Shown: piece by piece, positions 1 to 5,299 of the stretch
How positions within the stretch are numbered: position 1 is the first letter of the stretch
Layout of the letters: every line of letters begins with the position of its first letter
NCBI GenBank assembly: GCA_049282355.1
Contig: JBAPTW010000364.1
Coordinates: 1 to 11,022, forward strand
DNA: 11,022 nucleotides
Origin: JAGTVB01 sp049282355
GTDB lineage: Bacteria > Pseudomonadota > Gammaproteobacteria > HK1
Direction of reading: 5' to 3'
Notes under the pieces: model-generated
Seen by the model: the letters and a program-made list of their open reading frames with translations, nothing else
Told to the model about the DNA's origin: nothing
Databases searched by the model: none
Translations under genes and position numbers: made by a program

Positions 1-882
1 CATCATTCCACGTTCCGCCACATCGGCGCCAAGCTCAGGTGGCGTTTGCTCAAGCGCCGTCTTTACAGCGCAGACAATTCCGGCTAGCGGCTCCTGCAAA
101 GCTTCCAGGATTTCGTTACTATTGAGCGTAAATGCCTGAGGTACTCCCTCGGATAAATTTCGCCCACGAACTTCGATTTGCAGAACCTCGTTACTGGGAT
201 AGGCTGAGCCAATCTCATGCTTGATACGTTCTGCGGTGGCCTCACCGATGAGGATCCCATAGTTGCGCCGCACATAGTTGATGATCGCCTCGTCCAGCCG
301 ATCCCCTCCAATACGCACCGATTCAGCATAGACGATGCCGTTTAAGGAAAGCACCGCCACCTCCGTGGTACCTCCGCCGATGTCAACGACTAAGGAACCA
401 CTCGCCTCGCTTACTGGCATGCCCGCGCCAATAGCCGCCGCAATTGGCTCCTCAATGAGATAGACTTCACGAGCTCCGGCTCCGGCCGCGGATTCCCGAA
501 TTGCTCGGCGCTCCACTTGGGTTGATCCACAGGGTACGCAGACGAGCACTCTCGGGTTTGGTCGAAAAAAGCGATTACCGTGGGAGCGATGAATAAAATA
601 TTGGAGCATTTTTTCGGTGACAGTAAAATTCGCAATAACGCCGTCCTTGAGGGGACGAACTGCGACAATATCGCCAGGCGTTCGGCCGAGCATGCGTTTG
701 GCTTCATTTCCCACCGCCGCGATACTCTTGCCTTTGTTTGTTCTGCCATTTTCCTGTCGAATGGCAACTACGGAAGGCTCGTTGAGGACGATCCCTTGAC
801 CGCGCTCATATATCAGAGTGTTTGCAGTGCCTAGATCGATGGAGAGATCGCTGGAAAAAATTCCGCGTAATCGGTTGAACAT
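1..882 (-). CDS. mreB: Rod shape-determining protein MreB (5' part, runs off the window)
   Basis: Bacterial actin that polymerises on ATP under the inner membrane and guides lateral peptidoglycan synthesis. The minus-strand frame is open from the ATG at 882-880 to the window edge, giving 294 codons of the roughly 347 usual for the family. Near the N-terminus it reads DLSIDLGTANTLIY, the actin phosphate-1 loop. Around residue 167 it reads VVDIGGGTTEVAV, the phosphate-2 loop. Other family stretches seen are MLGRTPGDI, ERRAIRESAAGAGAREV, VRIGGDRLDEAIINYV and GEATAERIKHEIGSAYP. The last visible residues (PPELGADVAERGM) lie just before the conserved TGGGALL segment, so only the C-terminal end is missing. 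An AGAGGAG ribosome-binding site lies about 9 nt upstream of the ATG. mreC would be expected downstream, outside the window. A repeat element starts 26 nt upstream of the start codon, so the promoter must lie in or beyond it. Identification is from remembered family sequence, and the match is very close. Confidence 0.97.
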   Translation of the reverse strand, partial: MFNRLRGIFSSDLSIDLGTANTLIYERGQGIVLNEPSVVAIRQENGRTNKGKSIAAVGNEAKRMLGRTPGDIVAVRPLKDGVIANFTVTEKMLQYFIHRSHGNRFFRPNPRVLVCVPCGSTQVERRAIRESAAGAGAREVYLIEEPIAAAIGAGMPVSEASGSLVVDIGGGTTEVAVLSLNGIVYAESVRIGGDRLDEAIINYVRRNYGILIGEATAERIKHEIGSAYPSNEVLQIEVRGRNLSEGVPQAFTLNSNEILEALQEPLAGIVCAVKTALEQTPPELGADVAERGMM

Positions 883-908
883 GCCCCCCGGCTCCTCTAT
901 AGGTATTC

Positions 909-1058
909 TTAGAGGGTGTTTTAACCCCGGCGAGCGCAGGGAGACGCTGGCGCACGGTGGCGAGGAACCGCAGTGTACATAGCAACACAGGAGGATCCCG
1001 AACCACCAGCGCACCACGGCGCTGTAACAAGCGCGGCAGGTTTAAAAACGTCCTCTTA
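909..1058 (+). repeat. MITE-like repeat, copy 1 (about 150 bp)
   Basis: Non-coding element bounded by imperfect inverted ends. The left end TTAGAGGGTGTTTTAA (909-924) is the inverse of the right end TTAAAAACGTCCTCTTA (1042-1058). Inside, 931-964 matches the minus strand of 2657-2690 at 32 of 34 bases (core GGCGCACGGTGGCGAG), which ties it to copy 2. The stretch before the right end (AACAAGCGCGGCAGG) also resembles copy 2 (CAAGCGCAGCAGG). It lies in the leader of mreB, which points away to the left. No transposase is encoded, so if mobile it would depend on an enzyme supplied elsewhere. Being short, AT-ended and intergenic suits a MITE, but a structural RNA or REP-type element is not excluded. 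Confidence 0.7.
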
Positions 1059-1213
1059 AGGAGAGTCGACTCTTGAAAGGTGGATACGGGCGTACTCTTG
1101 AAGTACGTCGCATCTTTACTATCGTCTGCGAAAGCAATTGCTTTAGGCGGTGAGGAAGACAAGGGCACATGGTGGCAAGCAACCAGAGCAAGTTTTAAAA
1201 CATCCTCTAAGGG
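1059..1213. repeat. Possible degenerate neighbouring copy of the same repeat, rich in palindromes
   Basis: Directly after copy 1 comes a stretch ending in GTTTTAAAACATCCTCTAA, which closely resembles the right end of copy 1 and the ends of copies 2 and 3. It may be a second, decayed element sharing a boundary with copy 1, or copy 1 may be a shorter derivative of a longer element reaching 1213. Inside are the perfect palindromes AGAGTCGACTCT (1062-1073) and AAAGCAATTGCTTT (1131-1144), and a hairpin CGTACT-CTTGA-AGTACG (1091-1107). The segment GGCACATGGTGGCAAG near 1165 is a diverged match to the core GCGCACGGTGGCGAG. No coding sequence is supported here. Confidence 0.4.
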
Positions 1214-1275
1214 ATGCAAAAGTGGCCTGGAGTGTGCGACTAAACGAATGAAGATTGAGCTGTTGCTCCTGTCGC

Positions 1276-1293
1276 AGCGTAGCTAGCTATGCT
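1276..1293. promoter_or_regulatory. Near-perfect 18-bp palindrome upstream of the small gene at 1361
   Basis: AGCGTAGCTAGCTATGCT is palindromic except for one symmetric pair. It lies 67 nt before the ATG at 1361, a place where an operator could sit. No confident promoter boxes were found around it. The rest of 1214-1360 shows nothing recognisable except the AGGAGG-type ribosome-binding site of the next gene. It could be chance. Confidence 0.25.
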
Positions 1294-1360
1294 GATCGTT
1301 GCAGTGTCCGTGGATCGCTAACAAAAATATCCTCGGTAGGAGGGTATAGGAGGAATCAAC

Positions 1361-1591
1361 ATGAAAGAGGTTCGGAGCAAAGTAAAAAAAGATGAGCGAG
1401 AGGAGATCGAATTTGATCTACCCATTGATAAGGTTGCCTATGCGCTAGAAATATCTACAAAAGAGCTCTTAGATGCCATCAAGGAAAATAAAATACACTA
1501 TCGAAGAATCACTAATCAAGATGGCAGTGTAGTCATCCAAGTGGAAGCTTACGCGAGACACTGCACTGTGACTGTAGAAGCTAAGCAGTAG
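1361..1591 (+). CDS. Small AT-rich protein of unknown function (76 aa)
   Basis: A 76-residue soluble protein with no signal peptide or membrane segment. The start is well supported: TAGGAGGAATCAAC precedes the ATG, with an ideal Shine-Dalgarno spacing, and a second AGGAGG lies just before it. The N-terminus is highly charged (KVKKDEREE). The middle (DKVAYALEISTKELLDAIKENKI) looks like a helix-turn-helix-sized helical pair, and the C-terminal half alternates in a beta pattern ending ARHCTVTVEAKQ. The layout (a short alpha unit, then a beta hairpin with a Cys near the end) weakly recalls the DUF6522 family, but this is only a resemblance. Its base composition is visibly poorer in G+C than mreB or the dikinase gene, which would fit acquisition by transfer. 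It stands alone, with a strong hairpin downstream. Confidence 0.75.
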   Translation: MKEVRSKVKKDEREEIEFDLPIDKVAYALEISTKELLDAIKENKIHYRRITNQDGSVVIQVEAYARHCTVTVEAKQ

Positions 1592-1663
1592 GGCAGCAAG
1601 TTTTATACATCATGATTTCCCCAGGCTAGATGCTGTTCATGTGGAAATGATATTTTTCGACTC

Positions 1664-1703
1664 GCGAGGCGTTACTGCATTTATTGGTTGCATAACGCCT
1701 CGC
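1664..1703. terminator. Strong hairpin between convergent genes, possible two-way terminator
   Basis: GCGAGGCGTTA (1664-1674) pairs with TAACGCCTCGC (1693-1703). After a one-base bulge, TGCA (1676-1679) pairs with TGCA (1689-1692), leaving a loop of about nine bases. It lies after the gene ending at 1591 and faces the end of the minus-strand gene at 1866, a sensible place for transcription to stop in both directions. There is no run of T right after either arm, so it is not a classical intrinsic terminator. It may instead be an mRNA 3'-end stabiliser or an isolated repeat. Confidence 0.4.
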
Positions 1704-1865
1704 AGCTTATACAACCTTCCCTATATAATCAAAGAGGATATCGGCGTGCTTTTTCCCCGCCATCTCCATTTTAATTCAAGGCTTTTTTGGTTTTAGCTTT
1801 CTCAATGCTTCGGCCATGAGGTTGTCTCCAACTCTAGGCTTGCTGCGCCACAGTCATTCATCACG
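1704..1865. other. Intergenic stretch, nothing recognised
   Basis: AT-rich sequence between the hairpin and the end of the exported-protein gene. On the minus strand there are only very short open frames, of 13 and 20 codons, starting near 1818 and 1773. Neither resembles a known peptide. They may be remnants of a decayed gene. Confidence 0.4.
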
Positions 1866-2381
1866 CTAGTACTCTACTTCGCCCTCCCACTTAAGGGTTA
1901 AGTCTTCCGGTGTTTCCATCCCTGAATATCGTCCGCCTCCCTTGATGCCTGAAAACTTTCCCGTACCGCCAATAAGTTGCCAATTTCCTTCGATGTTTAC
2001 CTTGTGAAGTTTTTCTTGGCCTTTCAAAAGCTCATGAATTCCATTGTATCGTATGTAAGTCTTGTCCCCATTCTTGTGGTGCTGAATTCGATAGCCCCTA
2101 TGCGTGCCTCTATCCCTTACGGAATCTGTTTGCTCATAGACTGTTGCGGTGACATTATCGAAGTCTGGATCACTACTTTTAGTTTCATGAATCATGACTT
2201 GTTGGACAAGAAAATGATGCGGTGTGTCATCGGGATGGCTAATTGTTTGTGAAAGTGTGCGTACATACTTATCCTTTCCCGAAATGAGCTTTTTTTCAGC
2301 TGCTTGGACTGAAAGCGCCGAGAGTAGACCTATCGCAAAAAGAATGTACACTCTCCAGTTGTGTCTCAGTTGCTGTTCCAC
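1866..2381 (-). CDS. Exported beta-rich protein of unknown function (171 aa)
   Basis: The start is GTG at 2381-2379, chosen because CGAAGGAGATAACG lies just before it, a strong ribosome-binding site. The N-terminus is a typical Sec signal peptide: a basic start (RHNWR), a hydrophobic core at residues 11-24 (VYILFAIGLLSALS), and a likely cleavage after VQA at residue 27. The mature part of about 144 residues is rich in alternating beta strands and has no further membrane segment. A glycine-rich turn, GGTGKFSGIKGGGRYSG (about residues 138-154), followed by KWEGEVEY at the C-terminus, recalls small secreted beta-barrel proteins of the calycin or allene-oxide-cyclase-like type, where a GGTGxFxGxxGxGxY motif is common. 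It is probably periplasmic. No enzyme function can be assigned. It is transcribed alone, and a repeat element lies about 110 bp upstream of its start. Confidence 0.85.
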   Translation of the reverse strand: MEQQLRHNWRVYILFAIGLLSALSVQAAEKKLISGKDKYVRTLSQTISHPDDTPHHFLVQQVMIHETKSSDPDFDNVTATVYEQTDSVRDRGTHRGYRIQHHKNGDKTYIRYNGIHELLKGQEKLHKVNIEGNWQLIGGTGKFSGIKGGGRYSGMETPEDLTLKWEGEVEY

Positions 2382-2491
2382 CGTTATCTCCTTCGACGGT
2401 TTGTGCTGCGTGGACGATCAGTGAGTATTGAGGCACCTCGCGAATGTCCGAGTTCCCTACCTGATATAAGCTGCCCCCCTTGGAAGCAATT

Positions 2492-2714
2492 TCAGAAGCT
2501 GTTTTAAAACCTGCTGCGCTTGCCTGAGCGGCAGCGCGCGGCGGCTCAGAATCCTCGTGTACTCCCTTGTACGCTCCGCTTTACTCGCCCCATCCCGGGG
2601 GCTCGCCCTTGCAGGGCCGGCTTGCAGCCGTTCAAAATCGTTCCTGACGATTTTGTCTCGCCACCGTGCGCCTGCGTCTCCCGGCGCTCGCGACATTTTT
2701 AAAACAGCTTCTTA
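2492..2714 (-). repeat. MITE-like repeat, copy 2, with 16-bp perfect terminal inverted repeats
   Basis: AGAAGCTGTTTTAAAA (2494-2509) is repeated exactly inverted as TTTTAAAACAGCTTCT (2697-2712), bounding a 219-bp element. One further base pair matches beyond a mismatch, giving the 2492-2714 limits. Positions 2657-2690 carry, on the minus strand, the 34-bp core shared with copy 1 (32 of 34 identical). The inside holds further short inverted repeats, such as CAAAATCGT-TCCTG-ACGATTTTG at 2634-2656. The element lies between the divergent genes at 2381 and 2818, and no clear target-site duplication was found at its edges. The open frame across it on the minus strand (2457-2696) is just element sequence read through and is not a gene. 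Confidence 0.8.
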
Positions 2715-2817
2715 GGATCTTCCCTTATTCTCACCCCAACTACATTTATGGCATGTTGAAATTAGGGCGGTGGCGAGACTGCCGCGGTGGGAAACAGCAC
2801 GTGGGAGAAGTAATCAA

Positions 2818-3210
2818 ATGATAGAATCTACTCGTTATACACATCTGGATGAGGCGAAGGATCAGGATTCCATAACCGATCCATCTTTGCCTGGGGCCGC
2901 GCCCTCATTAACAAACGCAGGTGGAGAGCATCCTCATGCGCCATCTCCACCGCTGCAATCGCCATTGCCTACCGGTATGTTCTCTATTAATGTTCGTAAT
3001 GATTCGCAGGGACGCGTCGTGATTATGGGCAGGCCCACGCGCAAGCACGCTAACGCACTTCTGAACATCCCCATTTGTCAGGAGACGCGCCGCCGACTCG
3101 ACGAACAGTTCGTGGGGTCACTGTCGATGGCTACAAGCGCCTTGATCGAGTGGGCCCTCGATGAGCTAAAGCGCCAAGCAGTGGCTCTCGAAGTTAGACC
3201 GCAAAGGTAG
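2818..3210 (+). CDS. Unknown protein with possible ribbon-helix-helix-like C-terminus (130 aa)
   Basis: The start is taken as the ATG at 2818, preceded by GGGAGAAGTAATCAA. A GTG at 2770 in the same frame would add 16 residues but has no good ribosome-binding site. The first half (residues 1-60) is polar and proline-rich, probably disordered (ENAGGEHPHAPSPPLQ-type composition, with PLPTGMF at its end). The second half is ordered: a beta-like segment (MFSINVRNDSQGRVVIMG), then LNIPICQETRRRLDEQF, then GSLSMATSALIEWALDEL. A strand followed by two helices with a GS turn and a conserved-looking ALIEWAL helix recalls ribbon-helix-helix DNA-binding proteins, but this is inference from pattern only. 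The next gene follows after 27 nt, so the two are probably co-transcribed. Confidence 0.7.
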   Translation: MIESTRYTHLDEAKDQDSITDPSLPGAAPSLTNAGGEHPHAPSPPLQSPLPTGMFSINVRNDSQGRVVIMGRPTRKHANALLNIPICQETRRRLDEQFVGSLSMATSALIEWALDELKRQAVALEVRPQR

Positions 3211-3237
3211 AAAAATTGCTCAAGGAGAAAAAAAGCA

Positions 3238-3441
3238 ATGCTGAAAACACCAAAGAAAGGGAAGCGAGTACGGTGCACGGCAATCGATGGCCCGGTGCCG
3301 CGGGGGACGAGAGGTACTATCGTGGAATATGCAAGAAAAAACATCTACTGTGATGCCTTTCGAGAAATGGTCTTTGTGCTGTGGGATAGTCGGAAAAAAG
3401 CCGGGATCTCGAAAAGGCAGCTAGAAGAAATTATCGAGTGA
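3238..3441 (+). CDS. Small SH3/KOW-like protein (67 aa)
   Basis: A basic 67-residue protein that opens with KTPKKGKRVRC. The start is supported by CAAGGAGAAAAAAAGCA before the ATG. The pattern GKRVRC...GPVPRGTRGTIVEYA...MVFVLWD is typical of small SH3-like or KOW-like beta barrels, in which a glycine-rich turn (RGTRGTIV) joins two strands and a late strand reads V.WD. The C-terminus (SKRQLEEIIE) forms a short helix. Such barrels bind nucleic acid or protein partners, and no specific role can be given. It follows the 2818 gene by 27 nt. If the upstream protein binds DNA, the pair could be a regulator and its accessory, but that is speculation. Confidence 0.75.
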   Translation: MLKTPKKGKRVRCTAIDGPVPRGTRGTIVEYARKNIYCDAFREMVFVLWDSRKKAGISKRQLEEIIE

Positions 3442-3463
3442 GTGCTCCCATGGGGAGAGGCCT

Positions 3464-3667
3464 ATGATGTCCCGCTCGCTGTGTTGCCTCTTGCCTCGAG
3501 CGACGCATGGTTGCTGGACACATTCCGACGGTGCATTTCGGGCACTCAAGAAGCGCATGTATGTCTCCTGCCGGATCACGGCCGGTACCCATGGCCACCA
3601 CTGGACGGACAGCGGGTGTGTGTGCTGCCTTGGCTGCTCTAGGGCAGGCAAGGCCTCGCTCAGTTAG
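3464..3667 (+). CDS. Doubtful small Cys/His-rich open frame (67 aa)
   Basis: A plus-strand frame starting ATGATG, preceded by GGGGAGAGGCCT, a usable ribosome-binding site, 22 nt after the 3238 gene stops. The product is rich in Cys and His, including CVCCLGCS near the C-terminus and HGHHW before it, which could suggest metal binding. Against it, three plus-strand frames are open over the same stretch, the composition is odd and no homologue comes to mind. The alternative GTG frame from 3442 is equally unsupported. No terminator was seen between the convergent genes ending at 3441 and 3692. Confidence 0.25.
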   Translation: MMSRSLCCLLPRATHGCWTHSDGAFRALKKRMYVSCRITAGTHGHHWTDSGCVCCLGCSRAGKASLS

Positions 3668-3691
3668 TCGCGGCAGTGCAAGATATAAAGG

Positions 3692-4198
3692 TTAATCATA
3701 CGTTCTTTCCACAATTCTGCGCCCCTGCTCTGCCTCGTGCTCATCTTTATTGTCGACTAAAAGGATCCAGTGGCCCGCCTCTACTGCCTGCCTGGCAATT
3801 GTCGCAAAGTCTTCTTCACTGACCTTGAGAGATTCTCCAGTATGATCAGTGTATTTTAGTAGGTTATCTTTGCTTTTGGCCGCTAAGGATCGGAACACCG
3901 GAGTGGCCAGAAACAAACTAATCATTCTGCTCCTCACGGTGCGGGTGTCTGCCACACCAGCGCCTGCGGATCCACCAGCCAAAATGACGTCGCTCGTTAT
4001 CAATCTCTCGAGCATTTCCTCGATATCGAGCACATCAGGCGCCGCTGTGGCTGGCATGCCTCCCTGCGGTGTTGGAGCAGGACCAACCAAGTAGATCTGC
4101 TTCGCAGAAAAACCTTCTTGTTGGAGTGAATCGATCGATGTGCGCGCTGCTTGTTCCGTCGGATAAATGGCGCTTACCCTGGTGATGACGGGTTGCAT
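3692..4198 (-). CDS. Stress-protein-like (YflT/GSP17M-type) protein (168 aa)
   Basis: The ATG at 4198-4196 has an excellent TAGGAGG site six bases upstream. Residues 5-42 read VSAIYPTEQAARTSIDSLQ followed by QEGFSAKQIYLVGPAP. This is the beta-alpha-beta pattern of the N-terminal domain found in general stress protein 17M/YflT-type proteins, where a strand, an A-rich helix and a GF..xxI.LV strand follow one another. A small glycine-rich hinge (ILAGGSAGAG, about residues 71-80) follows. The C-terminal half (LKVSEEDFATIARQAVEAGHWILLVDN) has a second similar alpha-beta unit, so the protein may be a tandem of two ferredoxin-like folds. There is no signal peptide, so it is cytoplasmic. A role in stress response is suggested by family resemblance only. 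It is transcribed leftward and is separated from the gene at 4493 by about 290 bp. Confidence 0.8.
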   Translation of the reverse strand: MQPVITRVSAIYPTEQAARTSIDSLQQEGFSAKQIYLVGPAPTPQGGMPATAAPDVLDIEEMLERLITSDVILAGGSAGAGVADTRTVRSRMISLFLATPVFRSLAAKSKDNLLKYTDHTGESLKVSEEDFATIARQAVEAGHWILLVDNKDEHEAEQGRRIVERTYD

Positions 4199-4328
4199 TT
4201 TGGCCTCCTAATGGTATCGGCTACGTTGTGAGCATCGAGTTCTTTGATCTAATCTAGCCAATTTATTAGTATGTAGTGTTTGCGCGCTTGGCTGTAGTGG
4301 GATTATCCCTATACTGCACTCAATGCAG

Positions 4329-4345
4329 ATCAAGCTCTGCTTGAT
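4329..4345. other. Short perfect hairpin in the gap 4199-4492
   Basis: ATCAAGC (4329-4335) and GCTTGAT (4339-4345) form a 7-bp stem with a TCT loop. There is no T run on either side, so a terminator role is unsupported. The rest of 4199-4384 holds no gene and no promoter that can be called with confidence, although the leftward gene at 4198 must be served from here or from read-through. Confidence 0.3.
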
Positions 4346-4384
4346 GCCCACTAGGAAATCCACCATACCACTGATCGAGAGTCG

Positions 4385-4486
4385 GTTAGAAGCTGCTTTG
4401 ATCGTTAAGGCGTTTGTAAGAGCGACGGCTCGCTGCCGTGCGTCTTACGACTCCGGACCTCGCGACATTTTTAGGACAACTTCTAA
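4385..4486 (-). repeat. MITE-like repeat, copy 3, short and diverged (about 102 bp)
   Basis: The left end TTAGAAGCTGCTTTGA (4385-4400) and the right end, read on the minus strand as TTAGAAGTTGTCCTAA (4471-4486), match each other at about 12 of 16 bases. They also match the ends of copy 2. Next to the right end, the minus strand reads AAATGTCGCGAG, identical to copy 2, then a diverged form of the core (GACGCACGGCAGCGAG). The middle holds a hairpin with arms GTAAGA (4416-4421) and TCTTAC (4443-4448). The element ends 6 nt beyond the stop codon of the gene at 4493, so it may supply that gene's mRNA 3' end. Confidence 0.6.
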
Positions 4487-4492
4487 AGCTTC

Positions 4493-5071
4493 TCAATCGA
4501 TCCGTACATCGCAATTCACCATCATTCCACTGGTTACCTTTCCGGTAGCGTGAATGTATCCATGACAATTAACCAGCATCTTTATCTTGAGCTCGGTAAC
4601 TTCGTCCACTGCAATTTGCGCATTCACCATTTGATCGATCGCCAATGAACCCTTGATGGTTCCTACCCGCAACGTGCCGTTTATATAGTTGTTGACCCGA
4701 ATTGCTGTCCCCTCGGGTATGTGAATGATGATCTTATTCGGTGTCTGGATGTTCTCACCGTGAGGCGCGGCATTTGAGTCGCTGTCTGATGTGGCACTTG
4801 CCGTTTCGCGGCGAATTGTCGCCGAAACTGAATTTGTGGAGCCATGGGCTGTTACGGAGGCGTTTACGTATGCGCTACCTCCCTGTCCGGAGGTACTTGT
4901 TGTCGTAAAACCGCTGCCTTGAGTGACGCTCAGAGTTTCGCCTAATTTAACGACCTTTACTTGCCCGCCCTCCATCGTGACTGTTGTTCGATCGCCGGGG
5001 AAAACCTCCAGCGGAATTGTGATGGGACCGATGCTAAGAATTCGAATACCCTCAAAAGCTTGATTTGACAT
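4493..5071 (-). CDS. Ser/Thr/Gly-rich beta-repeat protein (192 aa), function unknown
   Basis: The ATG at 5071-5069 is preceded by GAGAGGCTAGGGT. There is no signal peptide, so the protein is probably cytoplasmic. Residues 1-50 form an ordered beta-rich start (IRILSIGPITIPLEVFPGD). Residues 51-105 are a low-complexity Ser/Thr/Gly/Ala linker (QGSGFTTTSTSGQGG; ETASATSDSDSN). Residues 110-192 form repeated strands: IIIHIPEGTAIRVNN, GTLRVGTIKGSLAID, LKIKMLVNCHGYIHATG, MMVNCDVRID. The recurring MVN/LVN-x-x-G/V steps suggest a parallel beta-helix-like stack, as in DUF2807/DUF4097 putative auto-transporter adhesin (GIN) or bactofilin-like folds. That is a resemblance, not an assignment. It is transcribed divergently from the glucan water dikinase across a 228-bp gap, so the two could share a control region. 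Confidence 0.75.
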   Translation of the reverse strand: MSNQAFEGIRILSIGPITIPLEVFPGDRTTVTMEGGQVKVVKLGETLSVTQGSGFTTTSTSGQGGSAYVNASVTAHGSTNSVSATIRRETASATSDSDSNAAPHGENIQTPNKIIIHIPEGTAIRVNNYINGTLRVGTIKGSLAIDQMVNAQIAVDEVTELKIKMLVNCHGYIHATGKVTSGMMVNCDVRID

Positions 5072-5299
5072 ACCCTAGCCTCTCTTTGCAGCTGCTAGCC
5101 GTGACGCGGTAGAGATGATCGCGCGTTCCATGGTCGCTATCAAGGTCACTATGTTCATGCGGGTATGTCCTAATAGTGTGCCCCTTAAAAGTTCACGAAG
5201 ATTGATGCGCGCAGTAAGCGACGACTAAGAGAGCTGGTGATTGATTCTCAATGGCCAACAATGCGATGAAGTGTAAGCGGTGAAGCAGGAGAGAATGTC
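5072..5299. promoter_or_regulatory. Divergent control region between the beta-repeat gene and the dikinase
   Basis: The 228 bp between two divergent start codons must hold promoters for one or both genes. It contains the ribosome-binding sites GAGAGG (minus strand) and AGGAGA (plus strand, 7 nt before the ATG at 5300). No clear -35/-10 pair or operator can be called by eye, and no open frame of note lies here. Confidence 0.4.

Noticed and set aside
806..1219. 137-codon minus-strand open frame
   Set aside because: It overlaps the start of mreB in another frame and reads across the repeat and its palindromes; there is no ribosome-binding site and no protein-like pattern.
2457..2696. 79-codon minus-strand open frame
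   Set aside because: It lies almost wholly inside MITE-like copy 2 and owes its length to high G+C; its translation has no fold-like pattern.
909..2714. CRISPR array
   Set aside because: The repeats are few, differ in length and orientation and have no regular spacers; they behave as separate elements with inverted ends.
2770..2817. GTG start at 2770 for the unknown gene
   Set aside because: No Shine-Dalgarno sequence precedes it; the ATG at 2818 has GGGAGA at a workable distance.
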